A stretch of DNA of 64,000 nt from Candidatus Gillettellia adelgis (GCA_020541285.1 CP047043.1:682001-746000); one strand, 5' to 3'. Counted from the first letter of the stretch, positions 47,646-59,044 are shown. Notes: generated by a model not told the origin, from the letters alone. Translations and numbers: made by a program.

Positions 47646-49401
47646 ACTGCTAGAGATTAATAAAAGCGCTTCTTAATTTTAAGCTATGCTCAGAATAAAA
47701 TATTATTCAAATGTATTCTAGATAAATTGATCAATCTATTTTCATCTTCCTAGTATAAAAAGATAATGAAAAAAATGAATTCCTAATGTTTTATTTTGTT
47801 TTGTTTTGATTCAACATAAAACTTAACAGTCTATCATTGGTAACCGTCTTAACTGTAGTCTCTGGGAGAACTACACTATTTTACGACTATAAATAGTGAT
47901 ATACTAACACCGTAACTTCTCACTGAGGCATCTCATAATGTTACTGATTTACCACAAAGTCATCGTGCATATTAGTCTTGCCATGTGGAAATAGGATTTG
48001 TCTTCAGTAACGAAAATATTTTTCTAAAAAATAACTGTTGAGCTATTACGTTATTGTGAGACATGTACACTGTTATGACTCATTAAGTATGTAAAAAGTT
48101 TGCATTGATTATTTTAATAATGTTTTATTTGTAGCTAAAATTCTAGTAAATCCTCTTATTCTTAAAGCTTTTCATTTTTACAGAAAATCGTCGAACATAT
48201 TCTATACCGGTATTAAATTCTTAAACATCAGGATCTCATCTTTTAAAAGAAAGCACATATCTTAAAAAGCACTTGCTTTCTTAATGTTAAAACGTATTTA
48301 ACAATTATTAGTAACTAATAGATGTAAAACGTAGCACTGAGTGAGATCATTGAGCTGCATTTTAATATTCGGTGTAGTTAATACTACTAACAACATAGCT
48401 TAGCTAATACGCTAATTCTGAATATATTATCTAACGCGCTATTACTGATATATAAAATATTAGAGATTATTTTACTAACACGAGAAGTATCGCATCAATA
48501 ACGATTGATATTGTAAGGAAAATTTTCATCATGAATTATCAGAGCAATATCAATTTTATTAGACTTGTTATTAGTTATCAAAGAATCTAAGCTTGCCTTA
48601 GAATATTAATAACAAGTTTACACCATGATGTTGTATAGAATTTCCTATATCTCATGAACTTACAATGGTGTTTTGTCCACCTCTAAAAGTTATTTATTTA
48701 TCCTTCGCGATAATTTTGTGAAGTTTCATATATTCTTCTGAAATAAGTGTGAATTTTTCATTAAAACATCTCAATAAAACTAAGTGATAACTTTTATTTT
48801 TTATTTTATCATGTTAAATAACCTGTCTTTCGTATTCATATATAGGATTTATAAAAAATATATGTACTTCTTGCCTTCTTAGCAGAGTCTACCGTGAGTT
48901 TGGTTGTCTAGATTCCTGCTCAATAGACACTCATCCATATAGAAGATTGTCTCTATGATTGCATGAATGTTGTCAATACAAAGGATGCATGTGTTATACT
49001 TTGCTAGTTTTCTATTTTTAGAAGTTTTTGTAAAATATCGTTTGTGCGTTTACACTCTATTGATATAGTAAATTAGATAATCTTTTATTACACAATACTA
49101 TTGAAGTTCAATAATTTTAATACTTAAAATAACGTAGAAGATGCTGCTATTTACTTACTAGCTAAATTATGCTTGTGTATCTCGCAGCGGGCCTCTATCC
49201 TATCAAAATCTATAAAATTTATAATTTTTATTATGTTAAGCGAACTATTTCACCATATTATAGAGCTGTAAACTATTATTAAATGCTTCGTGATGCACTA
49301 ATATACGATTTTTGATTACCAGACATAAAACAACATTGTTTAATAATGGTATTAAATTTTGAATGTTCACAAGCCATAAGGTTTATTATGACATAATAAT
49401 T

Positions 49402-49428
49402 CTTCTATTATATAATATATAATAGAAG
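49402..49428. repeat. Perfect 12-bp AT-rich hairpin
   Basis: CTTCTATTATAT pairs exactly with ATATAATAGAAG around a three-base loop. In DNA this AT-rich it may be chance. Confidence 0.6.
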
Positions 49429-49824
49429 CACTGAAATCCTATATACTATTTAATAATAAGTTTAACATCATAGTTATAAATGAGGCATTGTAATAAAAAG
49501 CAAGCATCTATAATCAGTAAGATTATAGATTCTAATCGGGCATGTATCGACTACTTCATAATAATGTATCACCTGTGTCTAACTGTATATAAGTTACTAG
49601 AATACTATTCAATGTTTAAAGGATATCACGGCATGAACTAGGTGTATCTAGTTTGTTAATAATCTTTATATGCGTAACTTTTATCCTGTTAAAGTTATAT
49701 TTATAATTTTCATAAAATAGCACTAGCATGGTTGCATAAGGTTTTTAGGTGGTATAGCTTTATCGAGTATTACTTTCATATAGTATCATTTTCTCGTCAA
49801 AGTTTTAGGATATTTTTTAGAGTG

Positions 49825-49975
49825 TCCCCTACTGAGGTTAGTAACGGGCGATGACTGGCGAGATACACCTGAGCTAGTATGAGAAGATTATTTAAATAAT
49901 CTTTTCTTTTGTAGTCAAAATCAAATACTCAGCCTTGAGTAGGGAGGGGAGGCGGCTCGTTTAGTTTTATCACGT
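49825..49975. other. GC-rich structured island in AT-rich gap
   Basis: About 150 bases are distinctly richer in GC than the surroundings. Near its left edge lies CCCCTACTGAGG and near its right edge CCTTGAGTAGGG, which can pair as CCCTACT..AGG with CCT..AGTAGGG to close a large loop. Inside is a palindromic AAGATTATTTAAATAATCTT stem followed by TTCTTTT, terminator-like on the plus strand. I compared it mentally with tmRNA, RNase P RNA, 4.5S, 6S and 5S and saw no match. Confidence 0.4.
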
Positions 49976-50592
49976 TCTTTTAAAAGGCAAAACATTACAT
50001 TCATTTGACATGTTAAATATGCACTGCGTTGAATTTTATCAATATATATACCCATGTAAATTAGTTAATATTGTGAATCCTCTATTTTTATAAACCTAAA
50101 GATCACATCCTGAACACTAAGTCATTCTTTTTATTAGTAAAACTTAGGGCCTAAATTAGGGTTTCTGACGTTATAGAATGATGTGTTCTAAACTGTAGAA
50201 TATTGATAATAAAAAAAATCATTATTCATGCGAATACTTTCATGTGAGACAAGTTACTCTAAACCATCATAATGTTTTGGGGAGTATACTCCTCATTACT
50301 ATAACAGTTATATTTGTCGCTATAAAGAAAGACCTAGTTACAGCTCTTTATCTAAAATACTAGAACGAGAGAAGAGATAAATACTACAACCTAGATGATG
50401 TGAGTTGAAAAAAAAGTAATGTGACAAATATTAAACAATATATCAATCAATGAAGGGATGAAGCAGGGAAAGTCAACATATATAAAACCTGCGACATAAT
50501 AGAGATATATATTCTCTAATTATATATTAGTCCATGAAACCAGTGCTTTCGATTAAAATTAGAAAAATCTATTAGTTTATGATACAAAACCC

Positions 50593-50621
50593 TTGACACT
50601 GATCAGGTAATAAGATCAAAT
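50593..50621 (+). promoter_or_regulatory. Promoter of tRNA-Phe
   Basis: A perfect -35 TTGACA at 50593-50598, a 17-base spacer, and a -10-like TCAAAT at 50616-50621. Transcription would begin a few bases before the mature tRNA end. The GC-rich discriminator of stable-RNA promoters is absent. Confidence 0.65.
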
Positions 50622-50630
50622 TGGCAATTT

Positions 50631-50706
50631 GCCCGGATAGCTCAGTTGGTAGAGCAAGGGACTGAAAATCCCTGTGTCCCTAGTTCGATTCTAGGTCCGG
50701 GCACCA
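50631..50706 (+). tRNA. pheV: tRNA-Phe (anticodon GAA)
   Basis: A complete 76-nt cloverleaf: acceptor GCCCGGA/TCCGGGC, D-arm GCTCAGTTGGTAGAGC, anticodon loop CTGAAAA (GAA), T-arm with GTTCGATTC, and encoded ACCA. Nearly identical to E. coli tRNA-Phe. It stands alone with its own strong -35 box and large gaps on both sides. Confidence 0.98.
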
Positions 50707-51937
50707 TCTATTTAGTCTGATAAATATAGACGACTACCTTAATAAAAATATAATATTTTCCTATGCGTTTTATAAGAAAAGATTTTTTCGTATATCTGAT
50801 GATTACAAGGTTTAGATACCGGTTGTCTGAATTCTCATAAATGCCTCTTATCCTCTTATATTAATAACATTAATTCTTTCTCTTTAATGCATCAAGCACT
50901 CTACTATCTACAAAATTTTTTTAAATTTCTTTTTTACACTAGAAAATAGATTTTTAACTTCTTATAACTTTTTAATATAAGCGCATGAAATAGACTATAG
51001 TCACACGGTGTATATTCTTTTTTTAAAGTTTTTATATAATGATTTGAATATCATTTACTGTAAATTTACAAAATTCATCTATCAAGTTTATGCAGTAGCT
51101 TAAAACAACCTTTTCAAATAAATTTCTAACTAGCATAATACGCCTGTGTTATTTCTATGATTTTTAACAAAACATAGCATTAAATTTTTTAATTTAGTAA
51201 ATTATAAGTTCTTCTGATTAAACATAGCTTAAGAACCTATTTTAGTAACCATATTGTTTGATATTTAAATATTACTTTACTAATATTATATGATCGTGGT
51301 GGCTATCTTTCTAGGAAAATTCTTTATGTTATATAATAACATAAAAACACTAATGAACAATTTGCGTTATTATTAAGACGCATACTTTATGTATGATTGT
51401 TTACGAAAAATTACTCCTAAGTATTAGGTATATATAAAACACTTTTAGTTAACATCAAATTAAGAAAAAACCAGTATTACCATAAGATTTATAAGTGGGA
51501 AGGTCCATAAATATTGCTAAATATACCTAACTATATCTAGAATATAGGTCCTCTCGTTTTACTAAAAGAGTCTACAATACATATAATGTATAAATTATCT
51601 ATTTAATAATATCATTAACAAAAAAAATGCTGCACTAACAGTAAAAATTTAGTCTAACGATATAATTGAATATGGCACTGTAAATTTACACCTTTTAAAG
51701 ACTGTTCAGTCATTTTAACTTCTAAATCATATTGGAAGAAACTTTTAGGGTTTTATCCTACAAAGTCTTGAGTTTTCTTTTTATGGTTTGTGTAATGTAA
51801 GCTCGTATCAATGAACAAAAAGAAAATATTGCATTCTACTATTAATCACATCTAATTTATTTATTAGTTAACTACTACATATATAGTAGTACTCTTATAT
51901 GCTTTTCAAAACCATCATGTATTACTAGAAACTAATT
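50707..51937. other. AT-rich gap tRNA-Phe to ppiD
   Basis: Nothing recognised. Genes that follow ppiD in E. coli (a ComEA-like gene, fadM, queC) cannot be read here. Confidence 0.5.
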
Positions 51938-53809
51938 TTATTCTATAGATCCGATCTTAATTGTGGCCTCTTTACGAAGACTGGCTAGAAGACAGGAGAT
52001 AGATGTTTTAGCAGAAGCCTCTTCTATCTTTTTAGCAAACATTTTTTTTGCATCAGCTGATAACCTACCAGGTTTTACTGAATCAAGCGCGATAAGCACC
52101 ACATTATTTTGATCATCTTGTGATATACCATAAACTAACTTGTTTTTTAGTGGATGTGGTAGTGAAAAAATATCTTCTATCAACGGGTTACTTTTTACAG
52201 AACGTGTTATCGTCTGGATTTTTCCAAATCTTAAAGAAGCTGCATGCATCACTTTGTCGCCTTTTCCTCGCCTTAATTCATGTAATATCTTCTCAGCTTG
52301 TTTTATTGCCTTTTTTAGTGCTTGATTGTGCTTGAGTATCTCTGCTACATGATTTTTAACTTGATCAAAAGATGCAATGCTCTCTACTTGATGTGCAATC
52401 ATACACACTGCAAATGCTCTATTGGCATCTACAGGAATTATACTGCAGTTATTATCTAATTTTCCATTTTTACTAATTAATGATCGGTCAAAAATTGACT
52501 CCACAACTGGTTGTACGTTTAAAGCAGTGGGAATATTATTACGACTAAACCAACCAGTTTTCACTGCTTTTACGCCAGATACTGTTTCAACAAAGTCTAG
52601 AGATGCGTGATCTCTGTTAATTGCTATACTAATCTTCTGTTGCAACACATGGTAGGCGTCAAGTGCTTTTTCTTTTCGTATCTGTTCGGCGATATCCTTG
52701 TATACATCGCGGATTGGCGTTATTTTCTCAGGGATAATATCGTTTAGACGTACGATTAAATAACCGACTGAAGACTTTACTACGTTAGATATTTGACCTT
52801 TTGTAGTCAAATGGATATTTTTTAGTTCGTCAATGGTAGTCTTTGGTTCTAACCAAGCTAGCATACCACCAGTACGACGCGAGATGATATCTGTGGACTT
52901 TTCTTTTGCTAGGGTAGCAAAATTGCCGCCTTTTTTTAGCTCATGTAGTACAGTGTTTGCGTCTTCTTTAGTGTGTAGTTGGATTAAACTATAACTCCTT
53001 TTCTCTGGTTGAATGTAATTGCTTTTATGCTGATTATAAAAATTGCTAATCTCCGCTTTGCTAACTATTACCTTATTTTGCATAGACACAGTATCTATGG
53101 GAATATAACTTACCTTAATTTTTTGTGGCAATATAAAGCTGTTTTTATTATAATAGTAGTAGGATTTTAATTGGTCTTCTGTGACCTTTTGCTTAGCCTG
53201 TAGTACGTTTAAATTAATCTTGGCTAACCGAACATTACGTTGCTGAAACATTAACGCTGAAATAGCTTGAGACTCAGAAGGTAGTATAAAGCCTGACTCC
53301 CCAAAGGCTTCAATAATGTATTGTTTAACTAATTCATCTTGCATAAAGTGCGAAAAATCTTCGGTGCTATAATTCATACGTTTAATGAATTCAAGATACC
53401 TAGAATTATCAAATTGGCCATCGGTCTGAAAGTAATGGACCTTTTGAATAATATTTTTGATCTGCTGATTACTAACTGTCAGACCTAATTTCTTGGAATA
53501 TTGTACCAATAGAATATGATCAATCAACCGTGATAACGCCTGCTGGCGCATTTGTTGTATATAGTTGGGATTACTAGATAGCAAAGAAAATTGGTCACCT
53601 AATTTACTTTGTATATATTGACGTTCATTTTGGAAAACTTGTTCTAATTGAGTCAACGTGATCACTTGGCCATTTACTTTGGCTGCATACTCGCCTGAAT
53701 CAAATAACAGGTAACTACTTACTCCGGTCAAAATGAACGATAAGATCATTAGAACTAAAATAATTTTAAATATAAAATGATTTGATATTACTCGTAGCCT
53801 ATCCATCAT
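51938..53809 (-). CDS. ppiD: Periplasmic chaperone PpiD
   Basis: Inner-membrane-anchored periplasmic foldase that meets proteins leaving the Sec channel. From the ATG at 53809 (MMDRLRVISNHF) it has 623 residues, exactly the E. coli length; the frame runs 26 codons further upstream, but those do not match the family. A single membrane anchor lies at about 13-36 (FIFKIILVLMILSFILTGVSSYLLF), then a SurA-like chaperone region, the parvulin domain near 265-360 (YSLIQLHTKEDAN...GGMLAWLEP...GYLIVRL), and a C-terminal domain. A second in-frame ATG at 53806 is also possible. Retention while tig is dead suggests periplasmic folding matters more than the ribosome-bound chaperone. Confidence 0.94.
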   Translation of the reverse strand: MMDRLRVISNHFIFKIILVLMILSFILTGVSSYLLFDSGEYAAKVNGQVITLTQLEQVFQNERQYIQSKLGDQFSLLSSNPNYIQQMRQQALSRLIDHILLVQYSKKLGLTVSNQQIKNIIQKVHYFQTDGQFDNSRYLEFIKRMNYSTEDFSHFMQDELVKQYIIEAFGESGFILPSESQAISALMFQQRNVRLAKINLNVLQAKQKVTEDQLKSYYYYNKNSFILPQKIKVSYIPIDTVSMQNKVIVSKAEISNFYNQHKSNYIQPEKRSYSLIQLHTKEDANTVLHELKKGGNFATLAKEKSTDIISRRTGGMLAWLEPKTTIDELKNIHLTTKGQISNVVKSSVGYLIVRLNDIIPEKITPIRDVYKDIAEQIRKEKALDAYHVLQQKISIAINRDHASLDFVETVSGVKAVKTGWFSRNNIPTALNVQPVVESIFDRSLISKNGKLDNNCSIIPVDANRAFAVCMIAHQVESIASFDQVKNHVAEILKHNQALKKAIKQAEKILHELRRGKGDKVMHAASLRFGKIQTITRSVKSNPLIEDIFSLPHPLKNKLVYGISQDDQNNVVLIALDSVKPGRLSADAKKMFAKKIEEASAKTSISCLLASLRKEATIKIGSIE

Positions 53810-53971
53810 CCCGTGATCATACTCCACGATAATTTTGAGTGCACTACTCTCTAATATAGAAAAAGCTTTTATAACAACAAAAACCACACATCATGCGCAT
53901 GGGTCTTTTATATCACTGTATAAGTCGTATAACGTTAGATGATTTTTCTTACTAGACATACTACTACACGG

Positions 53972-54256
53972 TTAGCGAATTGCTTTATTAACTGCATCTT
54001 TAAGCGTTTTCCCTGCACGAAAAACTGGTACTGTAGCTGCCACGATAGTGATTTCTTTGCCTGTTTTCGGATTACGGCCAATACGTTCTGGACGTTTACG
54101 TATAGTAAAAGTACCAAAACCCACCAGAGTTACGTCATTGCCTAATTTTAAGGAATCCGTCATTACAGTAATAATTCTTTCTAAAACAAGAACTGCGGTC
54201 ACTTTAGAAATATTAGTACCAGTAGTAATCTTATCGATTAATTGTGACTTATTCAT
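53972..54256 (-). CDS. hupB: DNA-binding protein HU-beta
   Basis: Small histone-like nucleoid protein. It has 94 residues (E. coli 90), with the extra residues at the C-terminus. [10 protein letters not shown], the hinge [11 protein letters not shown] and the DNA-gripping arm [12 protein letters not shown] are intact, including the conserved Arg-Asn-Pro. GAGGGG lies seven bases before the ATG. It lies between lon and ppiD as in E. coli. With no hupA in view it may act as a homodimer. Confidence 0.96.
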   Translation of the reverse strand: MNKSQLIDKITTGTNISKVTAVLVLERIITVMTDSLKLGNDVTLVGFGTFTIRKRPERIGRNPKTGKEITIVAATVPVFRAGKTLKDAVNKAIR

Positions 54257-54459
54257 TGCATTACCCCTCTACATTTTGTTTTCTATACTTAGAAAGACTT
54301 ATGATTACAAAAAACGCAACAATTATATTAACTACATCAAATTCTGATCAGCTATCAACGTAAAATATAAAATAGCTTATTAGTATCTAATTTAGCACTA
54401 CAAAATGCTAAAAAGTTTGCAATAACTGAGTAATATCGGTTTTTAAGAGCTTTTCTTTT

Positions 54460-56817
54460 TCATTGTTCTTTAGGTATTGTAAGTGCAAAAAAGGCTGGAT
54501 TTTGTAAAGTAATATTTAAAACCTCATCAATCTTTTCTACTGGATGAATCTTTAAATCAGCAATAATATTTTGCGGAATTTCTTGTAAATCTCGCTGATT
54601 CTTATAAGGTATTATAACGGTTCTAATACCACCACGATGCGCTGCTAACAGCTTTTCTTTCAAGCCACCAATGGGTAATATATGACCGAGTAAGGTAATC
54701 TCACCAGTCATCGCCACATCAGCGCGTACTGGGTTTTCGGTGAGACAAGAAACCAAGGCAGTACACATTGCGACGCCAGCGCTTGGTCCATCTTTTGGTG
54801 TTGCGCCTTCAGGCACGTGAACATGTATGTCACGTGTTTCATGAAAATCAGCGTTGATTCCTAGTTTATCTGCGCGGGAACGCACAACAGTCAGTGCGGC
54901 TTGGATCGATTCCTGCATCACTTCACCTAAGGAACCTGTATAAGTAAGGTTACCTTTACCTGGTACAGACGCGGTTTCAATAGTTAACAAGTCGCCACCT
55001 ACTTCTGTCCATGCTAATCCAGTAACCTGTCCTACACAGTTTTCAGTATTCGCACGACCATAGTCAACGCGCTGCACACCTAAATAATCCTTTAGATTGT
55101 CACCACTGATTTCAATACGTTTAACTATTTTTTCCATTAGTATTATTTTTACTGCTTTACGGCATAGCTTGGAAATCTCTCGTTCTAGACTACGTACCCC
55201 CGCTTCACGAGTATAGTAACGAATAATACCATGAATAGCAGTATCATAAATCACTAGTTCACTTTTTTTTAAGGCATGTCGTTCAAGTTGTTTGGGTAAT
55301 AAATGTTGCGTAGCAATATTAAATTTTTCATCTTCCGTATAACCAGATAAGTGGATTACTTCCATACGGTCTAGTAAAGGCCCAGGAATACGCATTGAGT
55401 TTGAGGTAGCGACAAACATGATATCGGACAAGTCATAATCTACTTCTAAATAGTGATCATTAAAGGCTACGTTTTGTTCTGGATCTAATACTTCAAGTAG
55501 CGCAGAAGCCGGATCACCGCGCATATCAGAAGACATTTTGTCGATTTCATCCAGTAGGAATAATGGGTTTTTTACGCCTACTTTAGCTATTTTTTGTATT
55601 AGCTTTCCTGGCATAGAACCAATGTACGTACGGCGATGTCCGCGAATTTCTGCCTCATCACGCATGCCGCCTAGTGCCATGCGTACATATTTTCTCCCCG
55701 TTGCTTTAGCAATTGACTGTCCCAGAGAAGTTTTTCCTACGCCAGGAGGTCCGACTAAGCATAGGATTGGCCCCTTAATCTTATTGGTACGACTTTGCAC
55801 AGCGAGATATTCGAGAATACGATCTTTGACACGAACTAAACTATAATGATCAACATCAAGCACTTCCTGTGCTTTAATCAGATTTTTTTTTACTTTACTA
55901 CGAGCATGCCAGGGTACTTGCAACATCCAATCGATATAGCCACGAACTACAGTCGCTTCCGCAGACATCGATGACATCATTTTAAGTTTTTGTAGTTCAG
56001 ATGTAGTTTTTTCACGGGCTTCTTTTGGCATTTTTGCCGCTGCAATTTTACGTGTTAAGATTTCATATTCATCAGGCACATTATCCATTTCACCTAGTTC
56101 TTTTTGGATGGCTTTTATTTGCTCATTTAAATAATATTCACGCTGACTTTTTTCCATTTGTTTCTTGACGCGGTTACGAATACGTTTTTCTATCTGCAAT
56201 AAATCAATTTCCGACTCCATCATCGCCATTAAGTATTCTAAACGTTCAGTGATGTCGAACATCTCTAATACTGACTGCTTATCATTAAGCTTGAGCGGCA
56301 TATGCGCAGCAATAGTATCCGCTAAGCGTGCGGCACTCTCAATATTATGTAGTGAAACCAACACCTCTGGAGGAATTTTCTTGTTTAGCTTAATATAACA
56401 CTCAAACTGACTAATCGCGGTACGCACTAGTACTTCCTGCTCGCGCTCGTCCAGCGCTTGAGACTCAAGGTATTCCGCTTGAGCTGTAAAATAATCGCTA
56501 CTATCAGACAACGTAGTAATATGTACGCGCTGCAGCCCCTCAACTAATACCTTAACTGTGCCGTCAGGAAGCTTAAGCATCTGTAAAATAGATGCGACTG
56601 TACCTACAGAAAATAAACTATTAATGTTCGGCTCATCTGTTGAGGCCTCTTTTTGTGCTACTAGCATAATTTTTTTATCATGATCCATTGCTGCTTCAAG
56701 ACAACGAATGGACTTTTCCCGCCCAACAAATAGCGGGATTACCATGTGTGGATAAACTACTACGTCGCGTAACGGCAGAACGGGGATTTCAATACGTTCG
56801 GAACGCTCAGGTTTCAT
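54460..56817 (-). CDS. lon: ATP-dependent protease Lon
   Basis: Homo-hexameric AAA+ serine protease for misfolded and regulatory proteins. It has 785 residues (E. coli 784). The N-terminal substrate domain begins ERIEIPVLPLRDVVVYPHMV. Walker A is GPPGVGKTS near 356 and Walker B is PLFLLDEIDKM. The catalytic dyad is Ser in KDGPSAGVAM (about 679) and Lys in GGLKEKLLAAHRGG (about 722). A recognisable sigma-32 promoter lies upstream at 56908-56937. It is flanked by hupB and clpX in ancestral order. Confidence 0.98.
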   Translation of the reverse strand: MKPERSERIEIPVLPLRDVVVYPHMVIPLFVGREKSIRCLEAAMDHDKKIMLVAQKEASTDEPNINSLFSVGTVASILQMLKLPDGTVKVLVEGLQRVHITTLSDSSDYFTAQAEYLESQALDEREQEVLVRTAISQFECYIKLNKKIPPEVLVSLHNIESAARLADTIAAHMPLKLNDKQSVLEMFDITERLEYLMAMMESEIDLLQIEKRIRNRVKKQMEKSQREYYLNEQIKAIQKELGEMDNVPDEYEILTRKIAAAKMPKEAREKTTSELQKLKMMSSMSAEATVVRGYIDWMLQVPWHARSKVKKNLIKAQEVLDVDHYSLVRVKDRILEYLAVQSRTNKIKGPILCLVGPPGVGKTSLGQSIAKATGRKYVRMALGGMRDEAEIRGHRRTYIGSMPGKLIQKIAKVGVKNPLFLLDEIDKMSSDMRGDPASALLEVLDPEQNVAFNDHYLEVDYDLSDIMFVATSNSMRIPGPLLDRMEVIHLSGYTEDEKFNIATQHLLPKQLERHALKKSELVIYDTAIHGIIRYYTREAGVRSLEREISKLCRKAVKIILMEKIVKRIEISGDNLKDYLGVQRVDYGRANTENCVGQVTGLAWTEVGGDLLTIETASVPGKGNLTYTGSLGEVMQESIQAALTVVRSRADKLGINADFHETRDIHVHVPEGATPKDGPSAGVAMCTALVSCLTENPVRADVAMTGEITLLGHILPIGGLKEKLLAAHRGGIRTVIIPYKNQRDLQEIPQNIIADLKIHPVEKIDEVLNITLQNPAFFALTIPKEQ

Positions 56818-56907
56818 AGAGCTCTCTCTTAATGTTTATTTCCGATAAGGTTAAAGGGAACCTCATGAGGTATTAGCATCCTACGTTTTACAAAATCTAA
56901 TCTTGAT

Positions 56908-56937
56908 TATATGGGGCAAAATCACTGATATTCAACG
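56908..56937 (-). promoter_or_regulatory. Sigma-32 heat-shock promoter of lon
   Basis: On the minus strand a -35 CGTTGAAT (56930-56937), 13 bases, then a -10 CCCCATATA (56908-56916). E. coli lon has the same -35 and -10 words with the same spacing. It lies about 90 bases before the lon start. The match in otherwise drifting DNA argues that it is under selection. Confidence 0.85.
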
Positions 56938-57032
56938 GTTAGCACATAGGAAAAGACATTGGGGATGTTATCTCTTTTTTATCACGCAACATTATCAGTT
57001 AAATAATATATTATTCACCTAAATTCTGCATT

Positions 57033-58283
57033 TTAGGTTTTGCTATAAATAAGCAGAGGCTTTGACTGACCAGCGATTACCAACTCATTGATTACTACTT
57101 TTTCTACGCTATCCATAGACGGCAAATCGTACATCGTATCAAGTAATATGCTTTCTATAATAGAGCGCAAGCCACGAGCACCAGTCTTACGTATCATCGC
57201 TTTCTTGGCGATAGCATTTAACGCTTTATCGCAGAACTCAAGCTCAGTACCTTCCAGATTGAACAATGCTTGATATTGTTTAGTTAAGGCATTTTTTGGT
57301 TCTTTTAAAATCTGAATTAAAGCATCTTTATTAAGCTCGCCCAATATTGCTACTACTGGCAAACGGCCAATGAATTCAGGGATTAATCCAAACTTTATTA
57401 AATCTTCTGGCTCAGTATGTAGTAGTAATGCGCCTTCAGTTTCTTTATCAGATTGCTCTTTAATAGTTGCGCCAAAACCAATACTGGAAGCCATGTTGAT
57501 ACGCTGAGCAATAATATGACACAGGTCAGCAAAAGCACCTCCACAAATAAATAAAATCTTTGAAGTATCAACTTGCAAAAATTCCTGCTGTGGATGTTTA
57601 CGACCTCCTTGTGGCGGTACGGCCGCAATCGTGCCTTCAATCAATTTTAGTAACGCTTGTTGCACACCTTCACCTGACACATCACGCGTGATGGAGGGGT
57701 TATCGGACTTACGGGAAATCTTATCTATTTCATCTATATAAATGATACCGCGCTGTGCTTTTTTTACATTGTAGTCACATTTTTGTAATAGTTTTTGGAT
57801 AATGTTCTCTACATCTTCACCTACATAGCCAGCTTCCGTGAGTGTAGTAGCATCCGCTATAGTAAAAGGTACATCAAGAAAACGTGCTAAAGTTTCGGCT
57901 AATAAAGTCTTACCGCTGCCAGTTGGTCCGATTAATAAAATATTGCTTTTGCCCAATTCAACACCGCTGCTGATATCACTGTGTCGTAGACGTTTATAAT
58001 GATTATACACAGCTACTGCCAGTACTTTTTTGGCTGTGTCCTGACCAATAACATAATCATCCATATGTTGGCGCATTTCGTGCGGCGTCGGTAATGTCTT
58101 GCGTTCTCTATTCGGAACAATGTCTTTAATTTCTTCGCGAATAATATCGTTACAAAGGTCAACACATTCATCGCAAATATACACTGATGGACCGGCAATT
58201 AACTTACGCACTTCATGTTGAATTTTACCGCAGAAAGAGCAGTAAAGCAGCTTTCCTGAACCGTCTTTACGCCTATCTGTCAT
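57033..58283 (-). CDS. clpX: ClpXP unfoldase subunit ClpX
   Basis: AAA+ unfoldase that feeds substrates to ClpP. It has 416 residues (E. coli 424; the tail is shortened). The N-terminal zinc domain CSFCGK...CDECVDLC is complete. Walker A is GPTGSGKT, the pore loop is [10 protein letters not shown], and Walker B is [11 protein letters not shown]. The ClpP-docking loop keeps the IGF tripeptide in SSIGFGAT, and sensor-2 GARGLRSI follows. It lies downstream of clpP with a terminator-like hairpin between, suggesting that part of the transcription stops after clpP. Confidence 0.98.
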   Translation of the reverse strand: MTDRRKDGSGKLLYCSFCGKIQHEVRKLIAGPSVYICDECVDLCNDIIREEIKDIVPNRERKTLPTPHEMRQHMDDYVIGQDTAKKVLAVAVYNHYKRLRHSDISSGVELGKSNILLIGPTGSGKTLLAETLARFLDVPFTIADATTLTEAGYVGEDVENIIQKLLQKCDYNVKKAQRGIIYIDEIDKISRKSDNPSITRDVSGEGVQQALLKLIEGTIAAVPPQGGRKHPQQEFLQVDTSKILFICGGAFADLCHIIAQRINMASSIGFGATIKEQSDKETEGALLLHTEPEDLIKFGLIPEFIGRLPVVAILGELNKDALIQILKEPKNALTKQYQALFNLEGTELEFCDKALNAIAKKAMIRKTGARGLRSIIESILLDTMYDLPSMDSVEKVVINELVIAGQSKPLLIYSKT

Positions 58284-58381
58284 AAACTAAGCCTCTTTTT
58301 AGTCGTTATCCTGCAATAATATTCGATTAATAATTACATGCTAAAAATCCATGTGAAACATTGATGCAGCTAACTAAAATA

Positions 58382-58402
58382 AGCTTGCTAACTTCGCAAG
58401 CT
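58382..58402 (-). terminator. Hairpin between clpP and clpX
   Basis: AGCTTGC and GCAAGCT pair perfectly around a seven-base loop, followed on the minus strand by TATTTTAG. It lies 19 bases after the clpP stop. It may attenuate read-through into clpX. Confidence 0.6.
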
Positions 58403-58420
58403 ATAACCTAAACACTTCGA

Positions 58421-59044
58421 CTAACTTCGGTGTGTTAGGATAGCATCAACTAAGCCGTAGTCTACAGCTTCGCTTGCAGTCATAAAGCGATCGCGTTCTG
58501 TATCACATTCGATTTGTGTTAATGACTGACCTGTCTGTTCTGCCATCAATTTGTTTATACGTGCCTTTACCTTCAATATTTCACGCGCATGAATTTCGAT
58601 GTCCGTTGCTTGACCCCGATAGCCACCTAACGGCTGGTGAATCATCACGCAAGAATTAGGTAAGCAGAATCGCTTTCCATGAGTACCGGCGGCCAATAAG
58701 AACGCACTCATTGAGCACGCTTGCCCAATACAAATCGTACTAATGTCAGGCTTAATGAATTTCATAGTGTCATAAATTGACATACCCGCAGTAATCACAC
58801 CACCTGGTGAATTAATATAAAGAAAAATATCTTTCTCCGGACTCTCTGCTTCTAGGAATAGCATTTGTGCAACTATTAAGTTAGCCATACAATCTTCTAC
58901 TTGAGCAGTTAGGAAGATGATACGTTCTTTTAGCAGGCGGGAATAAATATCATAAGAACGCTCTCCGTGTGAAGTCTGCTCAACTACCATTGGCACTAAT
59001 GCCATTTTAGATGAAACATAATCTCGCTTGCTATTATACAACAT
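58421..59044 (-). CDS. clpP: ATP-dependent Clp protease proteolytic subunit ClpP
   Basis: Tetradecameric serine peptidase of ClpXP/ClpAP. It has 207 residues, the E. coli length, including a short propeptide before [10 protein letters not shown]. The triad is Ser111 in GQACSMSAF, His136 in MIHQPLGG and Asp185 in a [12 protein letters not shown] context. Around the nucleophile E. coli has AASMGA while this protein has ACSMSA, so a normally glycine position is serine. An Arg in the family NSRVMIHQP is Cys here. AAGGGACGG precedes the ATG. The upstream gene tig is a wreck. Confidence 0.97.
   Translation of the reverse strand: MLYNSKRDYVSSKMALVPMVVEQTSHGERSYDIYSRLLKERIIFLTAQVEDCMANLIVAQMLFLEAESPEKDIFLYINSPGGVITAGMSIYDTMKFIKPDISTICIGQACSMSAFLLAAGTHGKRFCLPNSCVMIHQPLGGYRGQATDIEIHAREILKVKARINKLMAEQTGQSLTQIECDTERDRFMTASEAVDYGLVDAILTHRS

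Larger units (their letters stand above)
47288..50592. other. Long non-coding gap holA-tRNA-Phe
   Basis: About 3.3 kb. It contains a 56-codon frame with a good ribosome site (47475-47645), a 12-bp AT hairpin (49402-49428) and a GC-rich structured island (49825-49975). nadD, expected after holA, cannot be read. Confidence 0.5.

Noticed and set aside
49825-49975. Possible tmRNA, RNase P RNA, 4.5S, 6S or 5S RNA
   Set aside because: None of the diagnostic conserved segments of these RNAs is present, so it is reported only as an unidentified structured island.
52120-52335. Frames antisense to ppiD, and similar ones antisense to alaS, lon, prfA and leuS
   Set aside because: They are shadows of well-supported genes on the other strand.
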